Source of the DNA: JAJNPS01 sp046589965
Lineage (GTDB): Bacteria; Pseudomonadota; Alphaproteobacteria; Rhodobacterales; Rhodobacteraceae
DNA length: 15,355 nt
Reading direction: 5' to 3'
NCBI GenBank assembly: GCA_046589965.1
Contig: JBKJVF010000027.1
Span: 1 to 15,355 of the forward strand
The notes below the pieces were generated by a model. The model searched no databases and was not told the origin of the DNA. It worked only from the letters and a program-made list of their open reading frames with translations. How positions within the stretch are numbered: position 1 is the stretch's first letter; every line of letters begins with the position of its first letter. Shown here in pieces: positions 1-6,550 of the stretch. A program made the position numbers and the translations under genes.

Positions 1-899
1 CCCGGCTTGCGATCACCGACGACACCCAGATGACAAAAGTTCGACCCTTGAATGTCGCGGGTAGACGGCAGGCTGCCGAACGGCAGAACATTCAGGAAAG
101 GCTCATCCGCATAGACAGTTGCCAGCGTTTCATGCACCAGTTTCGGATCGCCCTTGACGTAGACGGTCGCCAGAATCCCACGGTTCATCGGCAACAGATG
201 CGGGGTGAATTGAACATGGACCGGGCGACCCGCGACCTTGCTGAATTCCTGGTCGAACTCACCCAGATGGCCGTGTTTGCCGCCTGCCGAATAGGTGTGC
301 GTGCCGCCCGACAGTTCGGCATGCAGCAGGTTTTCCTTCAGCGACCGCCCCGCCCCGGACACCCCGGCCTTGAGATCGATCACGATGTCATCAAGGTCGA
401 TCACCTTTGCTGCGATCAGCGGGCGCAGGGCAAACTGCCCTGTCGCCGCATTGCAGCCGGTGCCTGCGACCAGTCGCGCAGTCGCAATCTCGGCGCGGTA
501 GAACTCGGTTAGCCCGTAGACCGCAATGGCCTGCAAGTCCGGTGCGGCATGCGGTTGGCCATACCACTTTTGGTATTCTGCCGGATCGCGCAGCCGGAAA
601 TCGGCGCTGAGGTCCACCACTTTCAGATCGCGCGGCAGTTTTGCGATCACCTCTTGTGACGTCGCATGAGGAAGCGCGCAAAAGCACAGGTCCACGCTGG
701 AAAAATCGATCTCGTCGATCTTGCACAACCGCGGCAGGTCGAGGTGGCGCAGAAACGGGAAGACTTCCGCCATCGTCATCCCGGCCTTGCGATCTGCGGA
801 CAAGGCGACGATGTCCATCGCAGGATGCGTCGCGATCAAGCGCACAAGCTCGGCCCCGGTGTAACCCGACGCGCCAAGGATCGCGATCTTGTGGGACAT
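1..899 (-). CDS. argC: N-acetyl-gamma-glutamyl-phosphate reductase (partial, 3' end off window)
   Basis: Reduces N-acetyl-glutamyl-5-phosphate to the semialdehyde with NADPH, the third step of arginine synthesis, in the cytoplasm. The translation, read from the minus strand, gives 299 residues before the window edge. About 40 C-terminal residues are missing if the protein has the usual length of about 340. The N-terminus shows the Rossmann motif GASGYTGAELVRL (residues 9-21). The likely catalytic Cys is C149 in GTGCNAAT, and the likely catalytic His is H211 in GKHGHLGEF. FTPHLLPMNRGILAT (231-245) is another family signature. The ATG at 899-897 is preceded by GGAG with a 9-nt spacer. The Cys context GTGCNAA differs from the textbook PGCYPT form; I believe this variant is usual in Rhodobacterales but cannot check it here. 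No other arginine gene is visible. The frame is intact throughout. Confidence 0.95.
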   Translation of the reverse strand, partial: MSHKIAILGASGYTGAELVRLIATHPAMDIVALSADRKAGMTMAEVFPFLRHLDLPRLCKIDEIDFSSVDLCFCALPHATSQEVIAKLPRDLKVVDLSADFRLRDPAEYQKWYGQPHAAPDLQAIAVYGLTEFYRAEIATARLVAGTGCNAATGQFALRPLIAAKVIDLDDIVIDLKAGVSGAGRSLKENLLHAELSGGTHTYSAGGKHGHLGEFDQEFSKVAGRPVHVQFTPHLLPMNRGILATVYVKGDPKLVHETLATVYADEPFLNVLPFGSLPSTRDIQGSNFCHLGVVGDRKP

Positions 900-1137
900 T
901 GCCAGACACTCCACACCCGTTCGCGCCTTATGTGTCGCGCCACCGGCACGGATGCAAGGGTTTTGCCGGACGATCGGGCGAAATGCGCGGGCAATTTGTC
1001 GGCATCGCGCGTCGGCGTGATCGGCAATCACACGCCAAGGGCAACAGAAGGGCATGACAAGCGCCCAACTTGTGGATAAACTTGGTGTAACGGGGGCGTA
1101 GACCCCCTACATGTCGAGGCAAACAGGCGGGATCCCC
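900..1137. promoter_or_regulatory. Divergent intergenic region between argC and the SYLF lipoprotein gene
   Basis: This 238-bp gap must hold the promoters of both divergent genes. I see no convincing small gene in it. A weak sigma70-like pair on the plus strand is ATGACA (1054-1059) and GATAAA (1075-1080), but its 15-bp spacer is short. An inverted repeat has arms GGCGTG (1014-1019) and CACGCC (1031-1036). A short G5/C5 stem (1092-1096 with 1103-1107) lies in the presumed 5' leader of the downstream gene. None of these is strong alone. The Shine-Dalgarno for argC (909-912) and a GCGGGA-like one before 1138 lie at the two ends. Confidence 0.45.
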
Positions 1138-1695
1138 ATGAACACCATCTCACGACGCGGCTTTATTGTCCTTTCGGGCGCAGGCCTTCTGGCAACGGCA
1201 GGATGCGGCAACGGCATCGGGTCAACCGGCGGGGCCGAGATTGACGCCCGCGTCGTCTCCACCCGCGAGTTCCTGTTTTCCCGCTATCCCGGGACGCAGG
1301 ATCTTGCCTCGCGGTCTTCTGGCATCCTGTGGATGCCGCTGGTGACCGAGGCCGGGTTCGGCTTTGGCGGGGCCTATGGGCGCGGCGCGTTGCAAATCGA
1401 CAGCGTCACGGTCGATTACTACTCGACCACCAAGGCCACCTTCGGCTTTCAGATCGGCGCGCAGCAATATGCGCATGCGCTGTTCTTCATGACGGACGAG
1501 GCGCTGGCCGATTTCCGGCGCGGCGAAGGTTGGGCTGCCGGCGCCGATCTGCGCTATGCGACACCTGAACAGGGTGCGAGCATCGGCAAGGACACGACCG
1601 AGCTTGACCCGGTGATCCCTTTTGTCTTTGGCCAGCAGGGCCTGATCGCGGGCGCCACGCTGGCGGGGACGAAGTACACGCGCATCATTCCTTGA
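1138..1695 (+). CDS. SYLF (Ysc84-type) domain exported lipoprotein
   Basis: A 185-residue protein of the SYLF/Ysc84 lipid-binding family, a domain known to bind phospholipids in eukaryotic homologues; the bacterial role is not settled. The N-terminus has a twin-arginine-like motif SRRGF (5-9), a hydrophobic stretch (9-21), then a lipobox-like LATAGC with Cys at 23, so export and lipidation are likely. The domain body is recognisable: GILWMPLVTEAGFGFGG (62-78), YYSTTKATFGFQIGAQ (94-109), LFFMTDEAL (115-123), FVFGQQGLIAGATLAGTKYTRI (162-183). An in-frame ATG at 1111 would place extra residues before the twin-arginine signal. The ATG at 1138, preceded by a GCGGGA-like Shine-Dalgarno, is preferred. 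The gene stands alone on the plus strand and converges on the following dehydrogenase gene. Confidence 0.85.
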   Translation: MNTISRRGFIVLSGAGLLATAGCGNGIGSTGGAEIDARVVSTREFLFSRYPGTQDLASRSSGILWMPLVTEAGFGFGGAYGRGALQIDSVTVDYYSTTKATFGFQIGAQQYAHALFFMTDEALADFRRGEGWAAGADLRYATPEQGASIGKDTTELDPVIPFVFGQQGLIAGATLAGTKYTRIIP

Positions 1696-1702
1696 CTCGA
1701 TC

Positions 1703-1723
1703 AGGGCGGGGGTCACCCGCCCT
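1703..1723. terminator. Candidate bidirectional hairpin terminator between convergent genes
   Basis: A perfect 8-bp stem, AGGGCGGG (1703-1710) with CCCGCCCT (1716-1723), closes a 5-nt loop. It lies just after the stop of the SYLF gene and overlaps the stop codon (1722-1724) of the convergent dehydrogenase gene. There is no T-run on either side, so it is not a textbook intrinsic terminator. Position and GC content still make a bidirectional termination or mRNA-end role plausible. Confidence 0.5.
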
Positions 1724-2585
1724 ATCGCAGTCGTCGGATCAGGCTTGACGTATCCCCACGCCCGCCGCCCATCAACTGCACGTCCTTGTAGAACTGGTCC
1801 ACCAGCGCGGTCACGGGCAGGCTTGCGCCGATCTGGTCGGCGGTATCCAGGCAAATGCCCAGATCCTTGCGCATCCAGTCGACCGCAAAACCGAAATCGA
1901 ACTTGCCCTCCAGCATGGTCTTGTGGCGGTTGGCCATCTGCCAGGACCCAGCCGCCCCTTGCGCGATCACCTCGACCACCGCCGCGCCGTCAAGCCCGGC
2001 CTTCTGCCCAAAGGCCAGTGCCTCGGACAGGCCCTGCATCAGGCCCGCGATGCAGATCTGGTTCATCATCTTGGCCAATTGCCCTGCCCCACTGTCGCCA
2101 AGGCGGCGGCAGATGCGCGCATAGGCGGCCATGACGGGTTCGGCCCGGGCATAGTCGTCCTCCGCGCCGCCGCACATGATCGACAATTGGCCATTTTCCG
2201 CACCTGCCTGCCCGCCCGACACCGGCGCGTCGACAAAGCCAAGGCCCATGCCCCGCGCCACCGCAGCCAGTTCGCGCGTGACCTGCGCCGACACCGTCGT
2301 GTGATCGACAAAGATGGCACCCGGCGCCATGCCTGCAAACGCTCCCGCATCACCCAGGCACACCGATCGCAGGTCGTCATCATTGCCCACACAGGCCATC
2401 ACGAAATCAGCCCCTTCGGCCGCCTTGCCAGGCGTCTCAGCCGTCCTAGTGCCGTGCCGCGCCAGCCAGGCGTCGATCTTGCCGCTGCTGCGGTTGTAGA
2501 CCGTCACCTCATGCCCTTTGCCAACCAGATGCCCCGCCATCGGAAACCCCATGACCCCCAGACCCAGAAATGCCACTTTGCTCAT
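1722..2585 (-). CDS. NAD(P)-dependent beta-hydroxyacid dehydrogenase (3-hydroxyisobutyrate dehydrogenase family)
   Basis: A 287-residue cytoplasmic oxidoreductase of the family that includes 3-hydroxyisobutyrate dehydrogenase, tartronate semialdehyde reductase and succinic semialdehyde/glyoxylate reductases. The dinucleotide-binding motif GLGVMGFPMAG is at residues 8-18. Asn31-Arg32 after the second strand suggests NADP(H) preference (inference). The substrate motif DAPVSGGQAGAENGQLSIM is at 119-137. The catalytic Lys is K172 in GQLAKMMNQ. The C-terminal half matches the family's helical dimer domain, and the length is typical. The ATG at 2585 has a GGTGAGGG Shine-Dalgarno about 4 nt upstream. 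The family is too alike in sequence to name the substrate. The only nearby gene facing it is the divergent acylase, 46 bp away, which gives no clear pathway link. Confidence 0.9.
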   Translation of the reverse strand: MSKVAFLGLGVMGFPMAGHLVGKGHEVTVYNRSSGKIDAWLARHGTRTAETPGKAAEGADFVMACVGNDDDLRSVCLGDAGAFAGMAPGAIFVDHTTVSAQVTRELAAVARGMGLGFVDAPVSGGQAGAENGQLSIMCGGAEDDYARAEPVMAAYARICRRLGDSGAGQLAKMMNQICIAGLMQGLSEALAFGQKAGLDGAAVVEVIAQGAAGSWQMANRHKTMLEGKFDFGFAVDWMRKDLGICLDTADQIGASLPVTALVDQFYKDVQLMGGGRGDTSSLIRRLR

Positions 2586-2631
2586 CTTGCCCTCACCAAT
2601 TGCCCTGCGCCCGGCAATCGACTAGGAACCG
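2586..2631. promoter_or_regulatory. 46-bp divergent gap with an inverted repeat (candidate operator)
   Basis: This gap separates the starts of the dehydrogenase (minus) and the acylase (plus) and carries both Shine-Dalgarno sequences. It contains a perfect inverted repeat, ATTGCC (2599-2604) and GGCAAT (2613-2618), with an 8-bp centre. That geometry suits a dimeric repressor or activator serving both genes, though 6-bp arms can occur by chance. I could not identify a clear -35/-10 pair. Confidence 0.35.
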
Positions 2632-5124
2632 ATGACGCCCCCGCCGTCAAGAACAGGCCCCCCAATGTTCACCGCCTTTCGCTGGCTCATGCGGATCATC
2701 ACCGCCATGATCGCCCTGTTTGTGCTGGTGATGTTCGGGATTTACTATTTCTTGTCGCGATCCCTGCCCGACTATAACGAGGACTTCGTCCTGCCCGGCA
2801 TCACTGCACCGGTGCAGATCCTGCGCAACAATTCCAATGTGCCGCATATCTTTGGCGCGACCGACCGGGATGTGTTCTTTGCGCTTGGATTTGCGCATGC
2901 CCAGGACCGCCTTTGGCAGATGACAATGCTGCGCCGGACCGCGCAGGGCCGTCTGAGCGAGATTTTCGGGCCCTCCACCATCAAGACCGACGAATTGCTG
3001 CGGCGCTATGATCTTTACACGCTCGCGCTGTCATCCGTCGCCGCGCAGGACGCCGAAACACTTGCCGCACTGGAGGCTTATGCGGCGGGCGTGAATGCCT
3101 GGATCGAAGAGATCAATTCGGGTGCCAGGGGACGCGGGGCGCCAGAGTTCTTTCTGTTCTCCAACGAAATCGCGGCCTGGGCACCGGCAGATTCCATCGC
3201 GATCATCAAGTTGATGGCACTGCAGTTGACCGACCATGCCCAGAAAGAGGTGCTGCGCGCGCAGGCCTCGATCTTGCTGCCCGAAGACCGGCTGGCCGAC
3301 CTGATCCCGGATGTTCCGGGCCAGGGGATTGCCGCATTGCCCGATTACGCCAGCCTTGTGCCGGGGGCTCCCGGTTTCAAGACCGCCAGCCTGGAGGGTG
3401 CCTTGTCGCCGTTGCCGGCGATTGGGTTTGCGGGCGCGTCAAATGCCTTTGCCGCGTCACGTGACCGATCTGCGTCGGGCGGGACCCTTTTGGCCAATGA
3501 CCCGCATCTGAACTTCACGGCGCCCACGATCTGGTATCTTGCCCGGCTGGAACTGGCGTCGGGTGGTGTCATCGGCGGCACCATTCCGGGCGTGCCGCTG
3601 GTGCTGGTCGGGCGGTCGGAAAAGCTGGGCTGGGGTCTGACCACCGCCAGCGCCGATGATCAGGACGTGATCATCGAAAAGCTGAACCCCGACAATGTCG
3701 AAGAATACCAGACCGCCGACGGCTGGGCCCCGTTCGACACGCGCCGCTCGATCATCACCGTCAAGGACAGCGAACCCGTCACCATCACGCTGCGCTGGTC
3801 GCGTAACGGCCCGATCTTGCCGGGATCGCATTTCGGTTTGGACACCATCACCCCCGGGGGCCATGTCGCAGCGATCAGCTGGACCGCGCTGTCGCCCAGT
3901 GACACGTCTCTGACCGCCGGTCTGCGGCTGATGAAATCCGCCAGCATCGATGACGCGATCAAGGCGGGCGAGCTCTTCGTGGCCCCGGCACAGAACCTGA
4001 TGCTGGCGGATGCCAACGGCATCGCAATGCAGGTCATCGGCCAATTGCCCGCCCGCGACCCGGCCCATCCCACGCAAGGCCGCCTGCCCGCCCTGGGCGC
4101 TGACCCAGCGGTCGGATTTCGGGGCATCCTGCCCTATGCCGACAACCCCCGCTTTGTGAACCCGACCAGCGGCCTTCTGGGCAATACCAACAACAAGACC
4201 ATCGACCGCCCGTTTCCGAACCATGTCAGCTTTGACTGGGGCGACACCCAACGCATCCAGCGCTGGCTGACCTTGATGAAGGCGCGCGAGGTGCATACGC
4301 GCGACAGCTTTGTCGAGGCTCAGCAGGATACGGTCAGCCCGACCGCGCGCACCCTTTTGCCCCTGATCGGCTCAGAGCTGTGGTTCACCGGTGAGGCGGC
4401 CCCCGAAGGCACTCCCGAACGCCTGCGGCAAAAGGCGCTGACGCTGCTGGCCGAATGGAACGGCGAGATGAACGAACATCTGCCCGAACCCCTGATCGCC
4501 GAGGCCTGGCTGCGGGCGCTGAACGACCGGTTGATCCGTGACGACATCGGCCCGCTGGCCAGCCAGTTCCGCCATCCCGATCCGATCTTTCTGGAACGCG
4601 TCTACCGTAACATCAACGGGGCCTCGATCTGGTGCGACGTGGTGCAATCGGCCCCGGTCGAAACCTGCAGCGACCTTGCCCGCATTGCGCTTGACGACGC
4701 GCTTCTGTCGCTGTCGGAAACCTACGGGCCGAACATCGAAAGCTGGCGCTGGGGGGATGCACACCAGGCGACGCATGATCATGCCGTATTGGGCACGGTG
4801 CCGATCGTGCGGTACTTCGTGAATATCCGTCAGTCGACGTCGGGCGGGGATTACACGCTGCTGCGGGGACGGACATCAGGCACCGATCCCGACCCCTATC
4901 TCAATGTTCACGGTGCGGGTTATCGCGGGGTCTATGACTTTGCCGACCCGGATTCATCGGTTTTCATCACTGCCACCGGCCAGTCCGGCCACCCGCTGTC
5001 GCGCCACTATGACGATATGGGCGAGTTGTGGCGTCGGGGGGAATACATACCCATGTCGCTGGACCCCGAACTGGCCCGCGCGGCGGCGGTGGGCGTGACG
5101 CGCCTGGTACCGGGGGCCCCCTGA
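2632..5124 (+). CDS. Penicillin acylase family protein (Ntn-hydrolase amidase)
   Basis: An 830-residue member of the penicillin amidase (S45) Ntn-hydrolase family, which cleaves amide bonds in penicillins, acyl-homoserine lactones or other N-acyl compounds. Members self-cleave, and the new N-terminal Ser of the beta chain is the nucleophile. Here it is Ser270 in GFAGASNAFA, giving an alpha chain plus linker of about 269 residues and a beta chain of about 560. Other family marks are LLANDPHL (286-293), GTIPGVPLVLVGR (316-328), and LGNTNNKT (516-523) with the likely oxyanion Asn. Residues 18-41 form one hydrophobic segment followed by SRSLPDY, so the enzyme is probably anchored in the inner membrane facing the periplasm. 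The ATG at 2632 is chosen for its AGGA Shine-Dalgarno; an alternative ATG at 2665 would shorten the N-terminus by 11 residues. The stop overlaps the next gene's start by one base (TGATG). The substrate is unknown; acyl-homoserine lactone acylase activity is one possibility. Confidence 0.92.
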   Translation: MTPPPSRTGPPMFTAFRWLMRIITAMIALFVLVMFGIYYFLSRSLPDYNEDFVLPGITAPVQILRNNSNVPHIFGATDRDVFFALGFAHAQDRLWQMTMLRRTAQGRLSEIFGPSTIKTDELLRRYDLYTLALSSVAAQDAETLAALEAYAAGVNAWIEEINSGARGRGAPEFFLFSNEIAAWAPADSIAIIKLMALQLTDHAQKEVLRAQASILLPEDRLADLIPDVPGQGIAALPDYASLVPGAPGFKTASLEGALSPLPAIGFAGASNAFAASRDRSASGGTLLANDPHLNFTAPTIWYLARLELASGGVIGGTIPGVPLVLVGRSEKLGWGLTTASADDQDVIIEKLNPDNVEEYQTADGWAPFDTRRSIITVKDSEPVTITLRWSRNGPILPGSHFGLDTITPGGHVAAISWTALSPSDTSLTAGLRLMKSASIDDAIKAGELFVAPAQNLMLADANGIAMQVIGQLPARDPAHPTQGRLPALGADPAVGFRGILPYADNPRFVNPTSGLLGNTNNKTIDRPFPNHVSFDWGDTQRIQRWLTLMKAREVHTRDSFVEAQQDTVSPTARTLLPLIGSELWFTGEAAPEGTPERLRQKALTLLAEWNGEMNEHLPEPLIAEAWLRALNDRLIRDDIGPLASQFRHPDPIFLERVYRNINGASIWCDVVQSAPVETCSDLARIALDDALLSLSETYGPNIESWRWGDAHQATHDHAVLGTVPIVRYFVNIRQSTSGGDYTLLRGRTSGTDPDPYLNVHGAGYRGVYDFADPDSSVFITATGQSGHPLSRHYDDMGELWRRGEYIPMSLDPELARAAAVGVTRLVPGAP

Positions 5125-5675
5125 TGTCACAGCGCCCGCCCCGGACGATCCGGACCGCGCGGCTGTTGCTGCGCCCGGCGCGCAGAACCGATCTGGCGGA
5201 TATCCACGCCGTACTGTCTGACCCGAAGGCGATGCGGTACTGGAACACGCCCGAGCACGCGACGCTTGCACAGTCTGCGGCATGGCTGCGCGACATGATG
5301 CGGCCGCTGCATGGGCGGTCGCGCGATTATGTGATCGAATGCAAAGGCCGCGTGATCGGCAAGGCCGGCGTGTGGCGGCTACCTGAGGTGGGGTTCATCC
5401 TGCATCCCGACCTCTGGCGACAGGGCATCCTCACCGAGGCGATGCAGGCAATCATCCCCTGCCTATTTGCCCGCTATGCCATTCCGCGCCTGATTGCCGA
5501 GGCCGATCCGCGGAATGTCGCTTCGCTGGCGCTGTTGGCCAAACTCGGGTTTGCGGAAACCCACCGGGCCAGCCGCACGATGCAATGGCGCGACGAATGG
5601 TGCGACAGCGTGTATCTGGCGCTGGACCGGCCGGGGCAGACCCCGCTGCAGCCCCTTGACCGCGCCGCAAGATAG
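5124..5675 (+). CDS. GNAT family N-acetyltransferase (RimJ/RimL-like)
   Basis: A 183-residue acetyl-CoA-dependent N-acetyltransferase of the Acetyltransf_3 (RimJ/RimL) type. It starts with IRTARLLLRPARRTDLADI (9-27), the usual opening of this group. The acetyl-CoA-binding region is LHPDLWRQGILTEAM (93-107), a looser form of the Q/R-x-x-G-x-G/A motif. NVASLALLAKLGF (131-143) is the C-terminal helix-strand found in nearly all members, followed by a WRDEWCDSVYLAL ending. The ATG at 5124 shares its A with the TGA stop of the acylase gene, so translation is probably coupled; upstream in-frame codons belong to the acylase gene read out of frame. The substrate (protein N-terminus, amino acid or small amine) cannot be told from sequence. 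Confidence 0.88.
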   Translation: MSQRPPRTIRTARLLLRPARRTDLADIHAVLSDPKAMRYWNTPEHATLAQSAAWLRDMMRPLHGRSRDYVIECKGRVIGKAGVWRLPEVGFILHPDLWRQGILTEAMQAIIPCLFARYAIPRLIAEADPRNVASLALLAKLGFAETHRASRTMQWRDEWCDSVYLALDRPGQTPLQPLDRAAR

Positions 5676-5685
5676 GCCATGCTCG

Positions 5686-5702
5686 GCGCAACAATATTGC
5701 GC
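5686..5702. promoter_or_regulatory. 17-bp inverted repeat upstream of the hydratase gene (candidate operator)
   Basis: Arms GCGCAA (5686-5691) and TTGCGC (5697-5702) flank a 5-bp AT-rich centre. The repeat sits in the 47-bp gap between the GNAT gene and the hydratase gene, ending 20 bp before the hydratase ATG. It is the most regular element in that gap and could be an operator, or a small hairpin near the ribosome site. No convincing -35/-10 pair was found beside it, so function is inference. Confidence 0.3.
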
Positions 5703-5722
5703 GACGGATTGGCGGGGCAGGC

Positions 5723-6550
5723 ATGAGCGGTGATTTCGGCGCGTGGATCGGGCGGACCGAGACGGCAGAGGACGTGATCGCCCCCCGCCAGACCCGCCAG
5801 ATGGCCGCGACACTGGACGCGACCACGCCCGGTGATGTGCTTCCCCCCTTGTGGCACTGGATGGGATGGCAGCCTGAAACGCCGATGGCGGGCCTTGGCC
5901 CCGATGGCCATCCAGCGCGAGGCGGGTTTCTGCCGCCGGTCCCGCTGGAGCGGCGGATGTGGGCGGGGGGGCGGCTCACGTTCCATGCGCCCCTTGCGGT
6001 GGGTGCGCCGATGCGCCGGCGATCAGAGATCCTGAAAGTGTCCGAAAAACAGGGCACCACGGGTCGGATGGTGTTCGTGACCGTGGGCCATACCGTCGAA
6101 GGGCCAACGGGGCTGGCAGTGACCGAAGAACAGGACGTCGTCTATGTCGCGATGCCGGACCGATTTTCACACCCACCGGCGCTGATCGCCCCCGAGGGTG
6201 CGGTCTGGTCCGAACCTGTGGCGATGGACACCGTCCGCCTGTTCCGTTTTTCGGCGCTGACCTTCAACGCACACCGCATTCATTTCGATCTGCCCTATGC
6301 GCAGGACATCGAAAAGTATCCTGGCCTTGTGGTGCATGGGCCGATGCAGGCGATGCTGCTGATGGGGGCAGCGATCCGGCACCGGGGTGGCATGCCCGCG
6401 ACCTTCCGCTTTCGCGGGGTCCGCCCCTTGTTCCATACCGACAAGGTCACGCTGACCGGGTGGACCGAGACGGATGGCAAGCAGACGCTGGCAGTGGTGA
6501 CGGAGGACGGTGTGATGACGATGCAGGCCGATATCGGCTGGGCGGCATGA
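5723..6550 (+). CDS. HTD2/MaoC-like hot-dog hydratase (FAS1-type dehydratase domain; mesaconyl-C4-CoA hydratase-like)
   Basis: A 275-residue double hot-dog protein of the HTD2 group, to which 3-methylfumaryl-CoA (mesaconyl-C4-CoA) hydratase and itaconyl-CoA hydratase belong. These add water to an enoyl-CoA in the cytoplasm. The N-terminal hot-dog includes the segment GGFLPPVPLERRMWAGGRL (67-85). The C-terminal hot-dog holds the hydratase-like motif FSALTFNAHRIHFD (176-189), with Asn182, His184 and His187 as likely active-site residues, followed by YPGLVVHGPMQAML (199-212). Length matches the family. The ATG at 5723 is preceded by a GGGGCAGG-like Shine-Dalgarno. Its stop overlaps the start of the CoA transferase gene (ATGA), so the two are co-translated and very likely act in one pathway. 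The precise substrate is inferred only from family and neighbour. Confidence 0.87.
   Translation: MSGDFGAWIGRTETAEDVIAPRQTRQMAATLDATTPGDVLPPLWHWMGWQPETPMAGLGPDGHPARGGFLPPVPLERRMWAGGRLTFHAPLAVGAPMRRRSEILKVSEKQGTTGRMVFVTVGHTVEGPTGLAVTEEQDVVYVAMPDRFSHPPALIAPEGAVWSEPVAMDTVRLFRFSALTFNAHRIHFDLPYAQDIEKYPGLVVHGPMQAMLLMGAAIRHRGGMPATFRFRGVRPLFHTDKVTLTGWTETDGKQTLAVVTEDGVMTMQADIGWAA

Noticed and set aside
391..909. 172-codon minus-strand frame overlapping argC
   Set aside because: The true argC frame, starting at 899, gives a clear ArgC protein; this one is its out-of-frame shadow.
1092..1107. G5/C5 stem upstream of the SYLF gene as a terminator
   Set aside because: Only 5 bp, no T-run, and no transcript upstream on that strand to terminate.
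1111..1137. Earlier ATG for the SYLF lipoprotein
   Set aside because: It would put nine residues ahead of the twin-arginine-like signal; the 1138 start gives a normal signal peptide.
3457..4296. 279-codon minus-strand frame inside the acylase gene
   Set aside because: A shadow of the penicillin acylase frame; low-complexity composition and no family resemblance.
5959..6546. 5' extension of the CoA-transferase frame by 196 codons
   Set aside because: The extension overlaps the hydratase gene in another frame and has no motif; the family N-terminus begins at the ATG at 6547.
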